Below, piece by piece: positions 34,060 to 45,316 of a stretch of 64,000 nucleotides of DNA (the stretch's first letter is position 1; every line of letters begins with the position of its first letter). The stretch comes from Trichobilharzia szidati. Its lineage: Eukaryota > Platyhelminthes > Trematoda > Strigeidida > Schistosomatidae. Position numbers and translations under genes: made by a program. The DNA lies in NCBI GenBank assembly GCA_944472155.2, contig OX235277.1, positions 41,680,758 to 41,744,757 on the forward strand, read 5' to 3'. The notes below the pieces were generated by a model. The model saw only the letters and a list, made by a program, of their open reading frames with translations, made no database searches and was not told the origin of the DNA.

Positions 34060-35935
34060 AACCTATAGACGAACAGTGGGTTAGTCAGATATAGGGTGCT
34101 GAAAAATGGTGCACAGATGATTCATGCGATGAAGCAACATCAATTATTGGCTTTCTTTAAAAACGTAAGATTGAAAAGTTAATTAGTATGTTAAAAAAAG
34201 CCAACCATTCTTTCCTTCCAAGTGGATTCCATGTTTGGAATGCACCCAAGTAAAAATCACTGACAAAGAGGCTTTAATACGCAATAAGCAGGTGTCACTG
34301 GGTGAGTCTAAATGGTTTAATTTAATGCCTAAAACTAATAATGCTAGTAGAATATATGGTACTATTAAAATACATAAGCCAGGTTACCCCATACGACCAA
34401 TAGTAGACTTTAGGAATACCCCTACTTATGAATCAGCAAAATACTTAGCTCTAATAATATGTCCCTTAGAAATCGTTCATTCAACTAGAGAATGACGGGA
34501 AAATGGTTAGTTTTGATATAACTAATCTTTGCACTAATATACTAATCAATATGGCCTTAAAAGCAATTAAAAGAGAACTAATTGTAGATCCTGAGCTCAC
34601 ATATATGGGCGAAGCTACCCACTGAAAAAATTATTTTAGGAATTCAGTTATGCCTCACATCTACTGTCTTTAAATTCCAGGGCGAAATAAATAAACAAAC
34701 AGAAGGTGTGGCAATGGAATGGATCACCAACATCCCCAACGGTCACAGATACCTGTATGGACAACTGGGAAAATATTGCTCTAAATACATTTAATCCTAC
34801 TCCAAAAATATGGCGGAGATGAATGTGGATGACACTTTCACACACAGTGCTAAAAACAGAACATATCTATCTCTGGCTTCTTGATACATGCATAAACTCA
34901 CTAGTAGAGGGAGTAAAATTCACATTTGAATCAGAAAATGAACAAGGAGAATTAGGTTTCAGATTGTAAAATAAAACAAATAGAAGAAGGCAAACTACAC
35001 ACTAGTGTTTATAGAAAATCAACGCATTTTGCTAATAGATATTTAGACTTTAATTCATCTCATCTGTTAACTGTTAAGGCAGGCTTAGTTAAGTGTTTAA
35101 AAGACGGAGCAGTAGCACTAATTAGCACAAAAAAGACCTAAATGATGAAATAAAACAGATAGAAGAGGCGTTGGTTGTAAATAACTATCCTATAAAATTC
35201 ATCAGGAAGACCAGAAAAGGTCAGAAGTACAATGTAAATAATGAGGAAACTAATAATGGTAACATATATAAGAAAGAATATAAGGCATCCACATTTATAC
35301 CATATAAGGAAGGGAGATTTTCAATAAGATTCTCAATAAAGCAGGAATTAGGGGGGAATTTAAGCCTACAAACTCACTCACTCAGAGACAAGCTCTGTAG
35401 GTTAAAGGACCCAGTGGACCCAATTAAACAAAATAATATTTAAAAAATACCTTTCAATGATTGTGAGTCAGGTCAACTACATAAGTCAGACTAGTAGGTC
35501 GGGGGTAGTGAAATTACCAGAACATAAGAATTTAGCTAAGGTAAGAATGATTGCCCCCACCCACGAAGATAAGTAATTGAGAACAAAGCTCAACGATTGC
35601 ACTGCATACATCAATACACAACAACAAAATAGGGTGTGTGGGAGAGAGTCAAATTACTGTAGGTAGGTTCACAGAATCAACACCGAACATGTTCAATAAG
35701 AATGATTCATCACTCATACCAGAAATATGGGAAATATTACTACCAATCAAATGAAGAGATGAGAAATGGTGGAATCATATAAACAAAGTTGGAAATTTGT
35801 GTGAGTATCTTGAGATGATTATTTGTAACAATAAATTGTGCACGAAACGTCATCAGTTAATATGACTGTATATGACTGTGAGACTTTATCAAAATAAATT
35901 TTATCCATAAAGGGAGTAAAATACACTCAACTGTA
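34060..35935 (+). mobile_element. PLE family A, most complete copy
   Basis: RT N-part at 34235-34495: NNASRIYGTIKIHKPGYPIR, PIVDFRNTPTYESAKYLA (typical PLE I-H-K-x(n)-RPI block), then FDITNLCTNI (motif A, first catalytic aspartate), the A-M-G/GITNIPN-type motif and W-R/VDDTFTHS (catalytic DD), FTFESENEQGELGF, RYLDFNSSH, linker IKFIRKTRKGQKYNVNN and KKEYKASTFIPYKEG, then 'VSQVNYISQTSRSGV' (GIY-YIG, with YIG as YIS) and NMFNKNDSSLIPEIWEIL. The 3' segment to ~35935 contains ACGAAACGTCATCAG, hammerhead-like. Multiple frameshifts; inactive. Confidence 0.85.
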
Positions 35936-36106
35936 TTTCTAACAGAATTACTATTTTCTGACATTACACTGACTAGGTTGACTAGTGTCGTAGTGGAACG
36001 ATTGACATCTACACTGACAATTTAGGTTATTCTGAGCAGAAAGTTGGATAAAAGAAAAGCATATTCTAAAAATATTCAAAAATACTCATTTATTTATTTA
36101 TAGTTA

Positions 36107-36790
36107 TTCATCCGAGTGGAACATTCAGTCTCTGCAGCACACCTTTACTGTATTCTTCTCTCTACTGCCATCTTCAGTTGACTTCACAACTGCCCACAAG
36201 GCTCTGCCTCACATAATTTCCTTCATTTCGCACTCAGACGCTCGACCTTTTGCTTCCTATTTGGATTGCACTCCTTGATATGACGTGTAACTTCTCCTGA
36301 ATGTTTGTCTTCTCAGCGTATGTTCAGTCCAAATTTCATTTCATTTTGCATATTTGTTGAGTAACAGGTCTCTGTTGCTTGGTTCTCCTTTCTGGCCACA
36401 TGATTTTCAGTATCATGTAAAGGCAGGTATTGATGAACGTCTGAAGCTTTCAAAAAACTCTTTAGGTGAGGCGTCACATCTCTGAAGTATATGGAAGCAG
36501 TGGTTTCACCTTAGGGATAAAATTTAGAATCTTGTTCCTCGTACTAAGTGTTCTGTGGATCTGCACTTCGGTGTATCGCTTTCCTAATCGTAGCTCGCTT
36601 TGACAACTCCATTTCTGCCGATTTTTATAGTTGAGACGATGCTGCTTAGGCTTGTTTTTACTGAGATTCTTTTTTTAAAGACTCACAACGTCTTGAAAGC
36701 TTGTAGTCGTGATTCAGTTAGGGGGTTTTTCCTTGGATTAAACTGATTGTTCTTAGACTTTTATTTTAATTCGTGATGGTTGAAACCGAA
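36107..36790 (-). mobile_element. RTE-like LINE 3' part (old copy, unit 1)
   Basis: Reverse-strand copy of the RTE C-terminal and 3' regions (ccgagtggaacat, tgcatatttgttgagtaaca, ggccacatgattttcagtat). More diverged than the copies at 10 and 21 kb. Confidence 0.65.
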
Positions 36791-37017
36791 ATGAAAATGT
36801 ACGTGTCGGCAGGATTATAATCAGTTACCGCTTCATTACAAACAGTGAAACTATGGCTTGATTGATAGGTAGATCTTCTGGTTTAAATGAACGAGAACTT
36901 GGTTAGTAATCCGTAGGGTTCTGCATGGAATTCCACCGTGATCCAGATTTATCTTTCGTCTTCAACCAACACTTTTTATATCAGTAGTAGTCAGCCAGTT
37001 CCAGAGACTTTAGGGAA

Positions 37018-37262
37018 CCCATCGCCTAACTCATCTGCCGAGGAGAATGGAGATACATTGGACAAACGCTGAGAAGACCACTGAGTGAAATCATAGTCCG
37101 GTTAGACCCTCATAAGTGAAATCTGAATGGGAAACGAGTTGTATACATGGATCCAAGGCTGAAATGAGGGAGATCATCTAAAGAGGCAGTGAAAACTTAT
37201 AGGCAGTCATCGAGCTAGATGAAGACGAATTCAGAGAACAGAATGAGATGGTGTTGAAGCCC
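37018..37262 (+). mobile_element. RTE-like 3' end, sense orientation (unit 1)
   Basis: 'gaggagaatggagatacattgg' (RRWRWIGQTLRRPL-type text) through 'gaggcagtgaaaacttatag' to 'gttgaagccctatattctac'. Together with the antisense part it forms an inverted pair, as produced by twin priming or by two insertions. Confidence 0.65.
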
Positions 37263-38449
37263 TATATTCTACTGAAGACCTATTCAATGTTATGCCTGAC
37301 CGCTAACACACAGATTTATAAACCCAAGAAACTTAATGTTATGGAGCTGACTCTGCCTTTTAAGCGGTTCATGAATAAAGAAATAAGACATAAAAAAACC
37401 TTCCTTCATTTCGCACTCAGACACGCGACATGTTGCTTCCTATTTGGATTCCACTCATTGACATGAAATGTATTGTCTCCTGGGCGTTTGTCTTCTCAGG
37501 ATATGCTCAATCCAAATTCCATTTCACTCTGTATTGTTTGTTGAGTAATAAATAGGTCTCTGTTGCTTGTTCATCCTTTCTGGTCACCAGATTTTCAATA
37601 TCAAGTGAAGGAAAGTGTTAATGAAATTCTAGAGCCTCTAAGAAATTCTTTAGGTGAGGAGTCACATCTCTGAAGTATATAGAAGCAGTGGTTGTACCTT
37701 AGTGATAAAAAAATGGATCTTGTTCCTCGTGCTAAGTGTTCTGTGAATCTGCTCTTACCTTCTTAGTTGTGACTCGCTTTGACATCTCCATTCTTGCCAA
37801 TTTTTGTAGCTGAGATGATGCTGCTCAGGCCTTTTTTTAGTAAGGTTCTCTTTTAAAGACTTGCAACGTTTTGAAAGCTCATATTACTGATTCCGTTAAA
37901 ATGTTTTTCCTTAGATTATTGAGGTGATTGTTCTCATACTTTTGATTTTATTTACAGTCTAGCAAACACAAGTTTAATTCTCAGTGATTGAAAGCGAAAT
38001 GGAAATGCAGGTTTCGGCATTATTATAACGAGTGACTGCTTCATTACTGACAGTGAAACGACGACTTGGTTTTAGTGGCTAAATCTTTTGGTTTTTTAAA
38101 TAAATAAGCATTTGGCTAGTAATCCCTAAGGTTCTGCATTGAAGCCACCCACCGTGATCCAGATCAGTAGTAGCAGTAGTAGTTGGCCAATCTAAAAGGC
38201 TTTTGGGAACCTGTCGCTGAAATGTATGCTAGGGGACACACGCTGAGAAGACCACTGAGTCACTTCATACTCCAGTCAAACCCTCACAAGTGAAACCTAA
38301 GTGGGAAACGAGTTGGATATATGGATCCAAGGCTGAAATGGAGGAGATCATGTGAAGAGGCAGTGAAAGCTTATAGGCAGTCATGGAGCCATATATGTCC
38401 AAACCAAGTTCACTTTTAACGGTTTGAAAAAATTTGGGCATTGGGTATA

Positions 38450-38560
38450 TGATATTCATTATAATAAAGGTTTTTAGTATTTCCCAATGAATGAAAAAAC
38501 AACACGATATTGTTTTTACTGACGTTTCGCTATTTAATGCTAATAGCTTTATCAAAGTGT
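38450..38560 (-). repeat. Left inverted terminal repeat of PLE-D
   Basis: Reverse complement of about 39898-40001 with a few differences: cattataataaaggtttt ... tgacgtttcgctatttaatg ... ctttatcaaag. It joins the RT frame directly. About 58 bases (38392-38449) outside it are not repeated on the right. Confidence 0.88.
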
Positions 38561-39897
38561 TACTATGGGTTCACCAGTCTCCCCAATAGTCGCCCACCTT
38601 TTCATGAATAAGTTCGAAAATAACATCTTTTCAAGAATACTCACTCCTAAAATATGGTTAAGATATGTGGATGATACCTTTGTAGTGCTAAAACGAGATC
38701 TACACAATTCATTCTTGGAGAAAATAAACTGTGTATCTCCCACAATCCAGTTTACTTCGGAAGCAGAATCAGACGTCGGTGAACTACCATTTCTAGACTG
38801 CCTAGTTAAGAGAAAGGAAAACGGATATTTCAGTATATCCATATTCAGGAAGAAAACCCACTCAAATAAATATTTAGACTTCAAGTCATCACACCCCATC
38901 AGCGCAAAGATTTCAGTTGTTTCAAGTATTCTTAGACGAGCACACTCTCTGATGTTAACGGATGAGAAAGAAAAAGAAGAAGAAATATCAAACATTACTG
39001 AACTTCTCAAGCAAAACAACTACCCATGGAACTTCATCAACAAAATCAACACAGACATTAAGTATGGCCGAAAACGCTTTCCGAAAAAATGGACCTCAAC
39101 AGTCTTCATTCCATATAGAGCAGAGACGTCAGACGATATCAGAAGAGTAATCAATAAGCTCGACATCAGAGTTTTCCTCAAAACATCAGATACACTACGA
39201 AACAACCTTGTTCATATAAGAGACCAAATCCCTAAAGATTCTCTCTCTAATTGTATTTATAAAATAAAATGCTTGCTTGGAATATGATGCGATATACATC
39301 GGACAAACATCTCGAGAAATCAAAATCAGAAGAAATGAACACCGTAGAGCATCTCTTCGACCACCGAGAAATCCGGTTGAACTAGAAAAGCTTGAAAAAT
39401 CACCAGCCATAAGTTTTCTACACAGAAATCACAAAGAACTTTTGATATCAGAAGCCAGCCATTCATATCAAATGGAATTTAAATTGCCTGAATAGGAATG
39501 ATGGAATAAAGCAGAATCTGACCTGGTTACAACACCTCCCACCCCCCATCAAGTGAAAAAACCAACACGAATGTGATGAGCACGTTCACTATATAAACAC
39601 ACACTACTTTTATAATTTTATACACCGATCAAATCCAACAATCCACACTTGATTTTGTTATCCTTACCAATTGACCAACTTGACAACTAAAAATGCCCCC
39701 AGACAGACGAACGATGATCAAGTTGGTAAACTTTATTTTGATATCATAACAGACATACTATTACCTTTGTTATTTGGTTTAGTTATCTTCTTTGCTATTT
39801 TTACTTTCAATATGTCCCTTTAACTTGACCTAAGTCTATTTTCTCACCCCCTAACTCTTTGTTAAATATATGCTGAGATTTTGTTATTCCGGTTTAA

Positions 39898-40001
39898 TAA
39901 TACTTTGATAAAGCTATTAGCATTAAATAGCGAAACGTCAGTAAAAACATTATCATTTTGTTTTTCATTCATTGGGAAATACAAAAACCTTTATTATAAT
40001 G
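39898..40001 (+). repeat. Right inverted terminal repeat of PLE-D
   Basis: Plus-strand partner of 38450-38560. It contains a hammerhead-like fold at 39901-39943. Confidence 0.88.
39901..39943 (+). ncRNA. Hammerhead-like motif in PLE terminal repeat
   Basis: TACT / TTGATAA(A) / GCTATT-loop-AATAGC / GAAA / CGTC / AGTA. Stem I has 4 pairs, stem II 6 pairs, and GAAAC-GTC is intact with almost no stem III, the layout described for PLE hammerheads. The core reads UUGAUAA instead of CUGANGA (C3 to U and G8 to A, a paired change) plus one extra A before stem II. Activity is doubtful. Confidence 0.55.
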
Positions 40002-40014
40002 AGTCATGGAGCCA

Positions 40015-40224
40015 GATGAAGACGACTTCAGAGAACAGAATGAGATGGTGTTGAAGCCCTATATTCTACTCAACACCTATTCAAGGTTATGCCTGACCGC
40101 CAGCATACACAGATTTACAAACCTAAGAAACGTAATGTTATGGAGCTGATTCTGCCGACATTTGATTATCCCCCCCCCCATTTAAAGCGGTCCATGAATA
40201 CATAAATAAGACATAAAAATATCC
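40015..40224 (+). mobile_element. RTE-like 3' end, continued after the PLE-D insertion (unit 2)
   Basis: Continues 38175-38391 after one copy of the TSD: 'gatgaagacgacttcagaga', 'gttgaagccctatattctac'. Ends the second tandem unit. Confidence 0.7.
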
Positions 40225-40829
40225 TTGTTGAGAATGCATGCAGTAGTCACTATCCCCCTCCCTCAGTCCTAATTATTCAACTGTACTACTGCAACCATCA
40301 TTGAACAAGTCAATGCCACTCTTCATTTCGTTTATTCAAAGTGCGAAATTCAAAAATTTATTTCTATTTTTCGAATTCCTTGGTACATTTTGTCAGTTGG
40401 TGGGGGTAGAAAGACGAATGATTTATAGTTTTTTTCTAAAACATTTGATTTAACTACACCCTAGACATCAGAGACTGTCTATTTTCTTTTTTTCATTTAA
40501 CTGTTCTTGTGCTTTTAAAAAGTTGAACTTGATGGTGATTGTGTAATAGCTGATATTACTATTATTCATTATTATATTTTATTGCAATCAGATAAAGCCT
40601 AAAATCAATCAGCTGTCTACGAAAACAAATAAAGAGAACAAACAGATGAACAAGCAGTTGGTGAAAGAGAGCATTAAAGTCAAAGTGTAGCTGTCAATAC
40701 ACAGTTTAACGCACAAGGCGAGAGATTAACCACTTTAGACATTCTGATTTTTAAATCTCAAGTTGTAGAGATTTTGTTTCATTTCATATTTGAAATCTGT
40801 CAGGAACTCATGATAGTTTGAAAGGCACT
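40225..40829. other. Unassigned AT-rich sequence
   Basis: No coding or repeat signal recognised. Confidence 0.4.
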
Positions 40830-41350
40830 GAAAACCAGGGGAGCTGGATAGCTGTCTTTGGGTAATAATGAATTCAAACCCCTGCGGTGGATGCCTGCTG
40901 TCGAAGAGTTCCAAACTAGGCTGTTGAAACAGCTGTCTAGTACCCCTTTCTGGTTTATAATGGTTCTCTAACTGATATCGATCAAACTTTTAACAATTCT
41001 ACCTTAGTTTTTAGAATACTTTGTGGAAGGTCAAAGGTGAGGACAGTTACTCATGTAAGACATTTCTAAGTGCTCGCGCTGTGTTATGAATTGGCAGAAG
41101 CTAGAATTTATGGGTCGTTCATTGGATCGGGTCCCAGTGGTTTAATGGTCTACGACCTCTCTAGCCTTGTAACCAGAAGGTCCTGGGTTAGAACCCTGGT
41201 GGTGGGTGCGTACTGTTGAGCGGTCCAAAATTAGGATGGAGGGGACAGTTGTCCAGTACTCCCAGGTGGTTTTCCAATGGTACTCTAACCAATGTCAGCT
41301 CATTATAAAATCCTCCAACCAATCAAACAAAATCCCTACAAACCAATGCT
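40830..41350 (+). mobile_element. Two SM-alpha-like SINE units in tandem
   Basis: A partial unit (40830-40985: B-box relic, ctgtcgaagagttcc...gaaacagctgtctagtac) is followed by a fuller one (41020-41350: A box 'tggtttaatgg', B box 'gggttagaaccc', 3' end caatgtcagctcattat and 'aatccctacaaaccaatgct'). The ribozyme cores are altered (TCGAAGA; TTGAGCG with GAAA changed to GGAG). Confidence 0.75.
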
Positions 41351-41589
41351 TAAGAAATTTTATTTGTGTTACAGAGAAATCGGTTCCTGTTTTAAGTTGT
41401 TGGGGTTATATGGGTTTTTGTAATCATTTCGGGGTAGGTTATGGCACCAACAGTGGAACATCTGGTTCGTATATGAAATTGGCATTTTTCAATTTACACA
41501 GTTCGAGGAGGTGGAGTTTCACCGTAGTTGCCTTTGGAAGCTGAAATTAGTCATGTTGCAGATGTGATCCACTTGGCACCATAAACTGT
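41351..41589. other. Unassigned sequence
   Basis: No motif or repeat recognised. Confidence 0.35.
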
Positions 41590-41870
41590 AATCAAGAAAG
41601 CAGGCATAGTTGTATGGAACCATGTACTACTGATTGGTTCAGTTCAATGAGTAGTTGAGTACCAGTCACATTAACCAGGAGTGATTGCCAGTCAGACTGA
41701 AGTGATGTAAACACCTGACTGCTGTTTCGCTCGTTTGGGGGCGAGCTCATCAGAGATGTGTAAATCACAGAATGATAGTTGCACTTATGGTATCCAGAAT
41801 TCACCCAAGTAGCCAACCAGATAAAAGATAGTTTGAACTGATTCGATTCTCTAATCTGAGTCAAACTCTA
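41590..41870 (-). mobile_element. Third hammerhead-bearing repeat
   Basis: Minus-strand element around the intact ribozyme at 41711-41759. A decayed relative on the minus strand at about 46961-47160 shares 'tttacatcacttc', 'tctgact' and the ctgatgagct core start. I find no clear A or B box and cannot fix the ends. Confidence 0.5.
41711..41759 (-). ncRNA. Hammerhead ribozyme, intact core and strong stem II
   Basis: Minus strand: stem I ACATCT (41759-41754) pairs with AGGTGT (41716-41711), six pairs including one G-U. CTGATGA is 41753-41747. Stem II GCTCG/CGAGC (41746-41742, 41733-41729) has five pairs with an 8-base loop. GAAA is 41728-41725, followed by CAGCAG, a two-pair stem III with AGCA as loop, then the cleavage triplet GTC. 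The expected cut is after 41717. Every conserved core position matches. Confidence 0.88.
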
Positions 41871-42344
41871 TACATCGCTGGTGAACTCGGTCCTGAATGT
41901 CCGAAGCGGCCATCTGGCGTTTAGATTACGTCGATAATTTGATTAGGATGCACTGCTGGCTGATGTGCTGGGTAACTACTTACTCATTTCAGTCAATCAA
42001 TAGTATGTAGGAACTCCAGTTGCATCTACATTCCATACTACTCAGCTGCGTTTGAATGTGTAAACATGAAAATCAATAACTGATGATTGATTGATTCACT
42101 GACTTATTGGCATAGGAATTTATGTAGAAGAAATCAGTTGAATTTGTCAAATTTCGAAGAAGCACATATAAGTGTAGGAAAAATGAATGTACTGAAACTG
42201 AAGATGCCCGAAAGAGTGAATAATCAGAGGAAGATAAATGCGGATTTTCGGAATCCAGACAATGAATAGGAATGAATACATCTGCACTGTTTAGAAAACG
42301 ATTTTTAGTCATGCTAATAACTGAATTCAGCCACAGTTTTTGCA
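41871..42344. other. Unassigned sequence
   Basis: Several short frames in both strands but no family text. It may be PLE 3' flank. Confidence 0.35.
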
Positions 42345-43130
42345 GAATGAAGTGGTACCATCATTGCTTATTTCGTTGCCTTCTCGTCAGCTGCTTACAG
42401 GCCGAAGTCATTATTAAGTATATCTACAGAAACAATTTTAACATACTTGCACAGACAGTTCATATTTAAACAAAAATCAATCGACCAATATATGCATACA
42501 GCATATATATATTATATTAAACACTATTCTGAACTGCAGTGATCATACACAATGGAAAGTTTCGACATTACGTAATCAGATGAAAGAGAGAGGTGAAAAT
42601 ATCCAGTTACCAGGCAGGGCAAAGGAAGACTGATAACTGCTTCTTTCTGAACGCACAAATCAGGTTTCAGGCGCTTGATTGAGATAACTTCGACAAACTT
42701 GAGGAGAATTGAGCTCTTTTGTCTTTTGATAATTTTGAAGGATCTTGCGACATCCACCTCATGACCTGTGTCACGCAGATGCGTGGTGATGACACTGTTT
42801 AAGGCATTTTTTCCCTTTAGACGTAGGCTCTTTGTTACATGTTCAGAAAGTCGTAGATATGCCCTTCTTTCTGTTCTTCCAATGTAAGTTCTCCCTCGGA
42901 TACACGTAAATTTGTATATACAGTTGGAGTTAACATGGGAAGGATATCTATCGATTTTCAATTGCATCATAGAGCAAGTTGTTCGATAGACGGGAACAGG
43001 CTTATCTGCAAGATAGTCTCTACCTGCTGACGTCGTCAATCTTCTGCTGACAATTGCTGCAATATTTCCACCTTTATAATCAAGTTGAATGTAGATGGGC
43101 TTTTTCTCCACTGTGATTTACTTAACATTT
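42345..43130 (-). mobile_element. PLE family B, linker + GIY-YIG + 3' terminal segment
   Basis: The minus frame at 43111-42524 (195 aa) is open: KKPIYIQLDYKGGNIAAIVS (linker end), YLADKPVPVYRTTCSMM, CIYKFTCIRGRTYIGRTERR, AYLRLSEHVTKSLRLKGKNA, ITTHLRDTGHEVDVARSFKI, KRLKPDLCVQKEAV. YIG and the R/E positions are present; the second zinc cysteine of CICG is replaced by R-G. The 3' segment (42345-42520) matches the termini at 5974-6140, with CTGACGAGAAGGCAACGAAA on the minus strand. No RT remains. Confidence 0.88.
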
Positions 43131-43599
43131 CAGACTTCACATATCCCGTATTTGTTAATGAATCTCTAAGGGTAACCGTTGCTTTATTCAAATTCATTCA
43201 GGGGAATAAATGCATGAATCCAACCATCCAGTCTACACCTTCTTATTTGACTTCTATCACTTACTAAAGACTCCATGTTTAGTCTTGAACGCCATTAACT
43301 CTTTTCCAAAATAATCCTACAACAATTGAAGTTCCTTATTGAGGAGGGCAGTGGCTGGGCTTATCCAAGCCATCCCAATCGATGCAGCTTTACGACCTCA
43401 TCAGCTCACTTCTCCTCCTAATCTTAAACTATATACTTAAGCTTGTGATTACTGACCATGTGGTTCCACCAACCGCGATAGAATCAGTGGTAGAATGTAC
43501 AGTCAGTGAAAAACATGAAGTTATTTATCCAGCATTGGATTTTACAGTGGTTGATGTTTTGCAATTTTATTCTTGTAGCATTTTTTTCTTGATTATAGC
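43131..43599. other. Unassigned sequence
   Basis: No family signal beyond the PLE boundary. Confidence 0.35.
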
Positions 43600-43772
43600 T
43601 TGAAACCACACAGTATTTTTGGTACAAGTATGGCATTTTCAGCATATGATATCGATAGCCCGAATCTCGCAGGCCGACCATTGCTATCAGGTGTGCATCG
43701 GCAGGGGATCGAACCCCGGACCATGTGCATGGTCGGCGAGATTTCCAACCGCTGTGCCGCAGACGCAACAAT
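43600..43772 (-). repeat. tRNA-derived SINE (SINE-A)
   Basis: Minus strand: head GCGTCTGCGGCACAGCGG, B box GGGGTTCGATCCCC, body 'catatgctgaaaatgccata', and the 3' tail ending 'aagctataatcaagaaaaaa'. The 3' end at 43600 is clearly defined by an A-rich tail. Confidence 0.8.
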
Positions 43773-44514
43773 ATGAAGTTACCAACCAGTTTGGGAACTC
43801 TTCTGTACGATCAACATTTTTGCAAGAATGAAGCATTCTCTGTTGTTGCCTTTTTTGGTGTACGATGCAATGAAGTTTATTTCTTCAAGTATAACAAATC
43901 ACTGAGCTGCATATAACAACTGACGTGTTTATAAACTTACTGTCTACCCAGTATAATCTGTAATACAACTTGGCAGGCTGTTATCAACGGGAGCCTAAGT
44001 GGCTAAAGAAAACATTTCCAATCACTAATCACAATGTTATTCAACACCACAATCATACTACCTGAACGCGGAGATGAGAAGAGAGAACGGGTTACTGATT
44101 GTCTGAAAAAATCAGTCAAGACAGATGACAGGGACATTGAATTTGTCTTAAATCAACCATTCAGTTCAACAGTAAGTTTGAAAAATGAACAACCAATGAG
44201 ACCTCAGCTTCTCCAGAGGCGCTATTAGTACGTGAAAACAGTACAGTTAGTTTATTGCAGTGTAAAATATTATTGTCCGACAGTAATTTAGGGGAATTCG
44301 GGGCAACTAACACCATCTCTCGCCGTATTCTTCTAATGATTTTTGCTTTCCCAACCGAACATACAGCTCCAGAATTTAGATTTTCACTTGCGGTGGTATA
44401 GATTTTACGCGATAGGGTCGCAATGCTCACACATAACCTTCCTTGTTTTTCAGGTCGAATTTAGAAGCGTGTTGGCTGGGAACCGAACCTTAATTAATTT
44501 TCTTTCAATTTTTG
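43773..44514. other. Unassigned sequence
   Basis: Short frames only; nothing recognised. Confidence 0.35.
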
Positions 44515-44695
44515 CTTATAGCTTGAAATCACACAGTGTTTTTGGTAGAAGTATGGAATTTTCAGCATGCGATATCGGTAGCCCGAATTTCGCAGGCAGA
44601 CCATTGATACCAGCTGTGCGTCGGCAGGAGATTGAACTCCAGACCATGTGCATGTTCGGCGAGAGCCCTAACCGCTGTGCCATCGACTCTGAACC
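44515..44695 (-). repeat. tRNA-derived SINE (SINE-A)
   Basis: Minus strand: GTCGATGGCACAGCGG, B-box relic 'ggagttcaatctcc', body 'gcatgctgaaaattcc' and 3' 'aacactgtgtgatttcaagc'. More diverged than the copy at 43.6 kb. Confidence 0.75.
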
Positions 44696-45303
44696 ACTTG
44701 AGTGGTTTGTCAGCATTCTTTCACTGAACTTCCGGTGCATTGCTAACCGTTGTATATTAAATGAAGTGTCGAACCTGGTAAAGAGCGATCTGCAGGCTTA
44801 ATGAATTCTGTTATTTACTAGTCTCATATCTGTTCAATAAATTTTGTTTTATAATATCTAAAAAATGTTTAACCAGAGTATTTTTTTCTCAGTCATGAAT
44901 CTTAATTCATGCATGACAGAATATGTGTGAAGCATTTTATTGCTTCGAGCTGCTGGTTTCTCTTTACCCCTCATTCTTCTTCTTCTTCTGTATCCGATCA
45001 AAATTTGATACGCCCCAGTAACACAAGTTAATCACTTCTGACTGTTGATGGCGTGTCTGTGTGATTTCATGTGTGAAATTGACAATGGCAATTTACATGT
45101 TGACCTGAATCTTCTGGCGGCATATAACTTATGTTATATAAATGTATATATAAATGTTTAACCGTTCAAATATGACCTCACTTGTTTACAACTGTCTACT
45201 GACCACATGTAACAGGTACATGTGCTGGTGTGTGTGTGCGTGTAAAAGTATGTTTGTGTGTATTATTGAAATTTGTTATTCGAGTTGGTCACTAGTTCCG
45301 AAA
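44696..45303. other. Unassigned sequence with (GT)-rich tract
   Basis: A (TTC)n stretch at about 44985 and a GT-rich stretch at about 45223-45262. No gene. Confidence 0.4.
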
Positions 45304-45316
45304 AACTAAGCAGAGT

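Larger units (their letters stand above)
38392..40001 (+). mobile_element. PLE family D with inverted termini and 13-bp TSD
   Basis: The direct repeat agtcatggagcca (38379-38391, 40002-40014) interrupts an RTE 3' end. The ORF at 38565-39287 (240 aa) starts inside the RT at MGSPVSPIVAHLFMNKFE, then WLRYVDDTFVVLKRD (catalytic DD), GELPFLDCLV, SNKYLDFKSSHPISAK, NNYPWNFINKI (linker) and STVFIPYRAETSDDIRRVIN. After a -1 change near 39280 the GIY-YIG part follows: YDAIYIGQTSREIKIRRNEH, with YIG, the R pair and the E/H region intact. The RT N-terminal half (motifs 1-A) is missing. It is the best-preserved PLE coding sequence in the window, but still defective. Confidence 0.92.
36219..40224 (+). repeat. 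Tandem duplication of a ~1.2-kb composite
   Basis: Unit 1 is 36219-37400 (1182 bp). Unit 2 is 37401-40224, which is 1201 bp once the PLE insertion and TSD are removed. Both start ttccttcatttcgcactcag and end aaataagacataaaaa. Each unit has RTE sequence in antisense followed by RTE 3' sequence in sense (37018-37262; 38175-38391 plus 40015-40130). Confidence 0.85.

Noticed and set aside
41206..41544. 112-codon frame as a host gene
   Set aside because: It starts in SINE sequence and shows no domain, codon pattern or homologous copy.
43360..43420. Minus-strand CTGATGAGGTCGTAAAGC as a hammerhead
   Set aside because: No GAAA after a pairing stem II and no GTC triplet that pairs; chance match.
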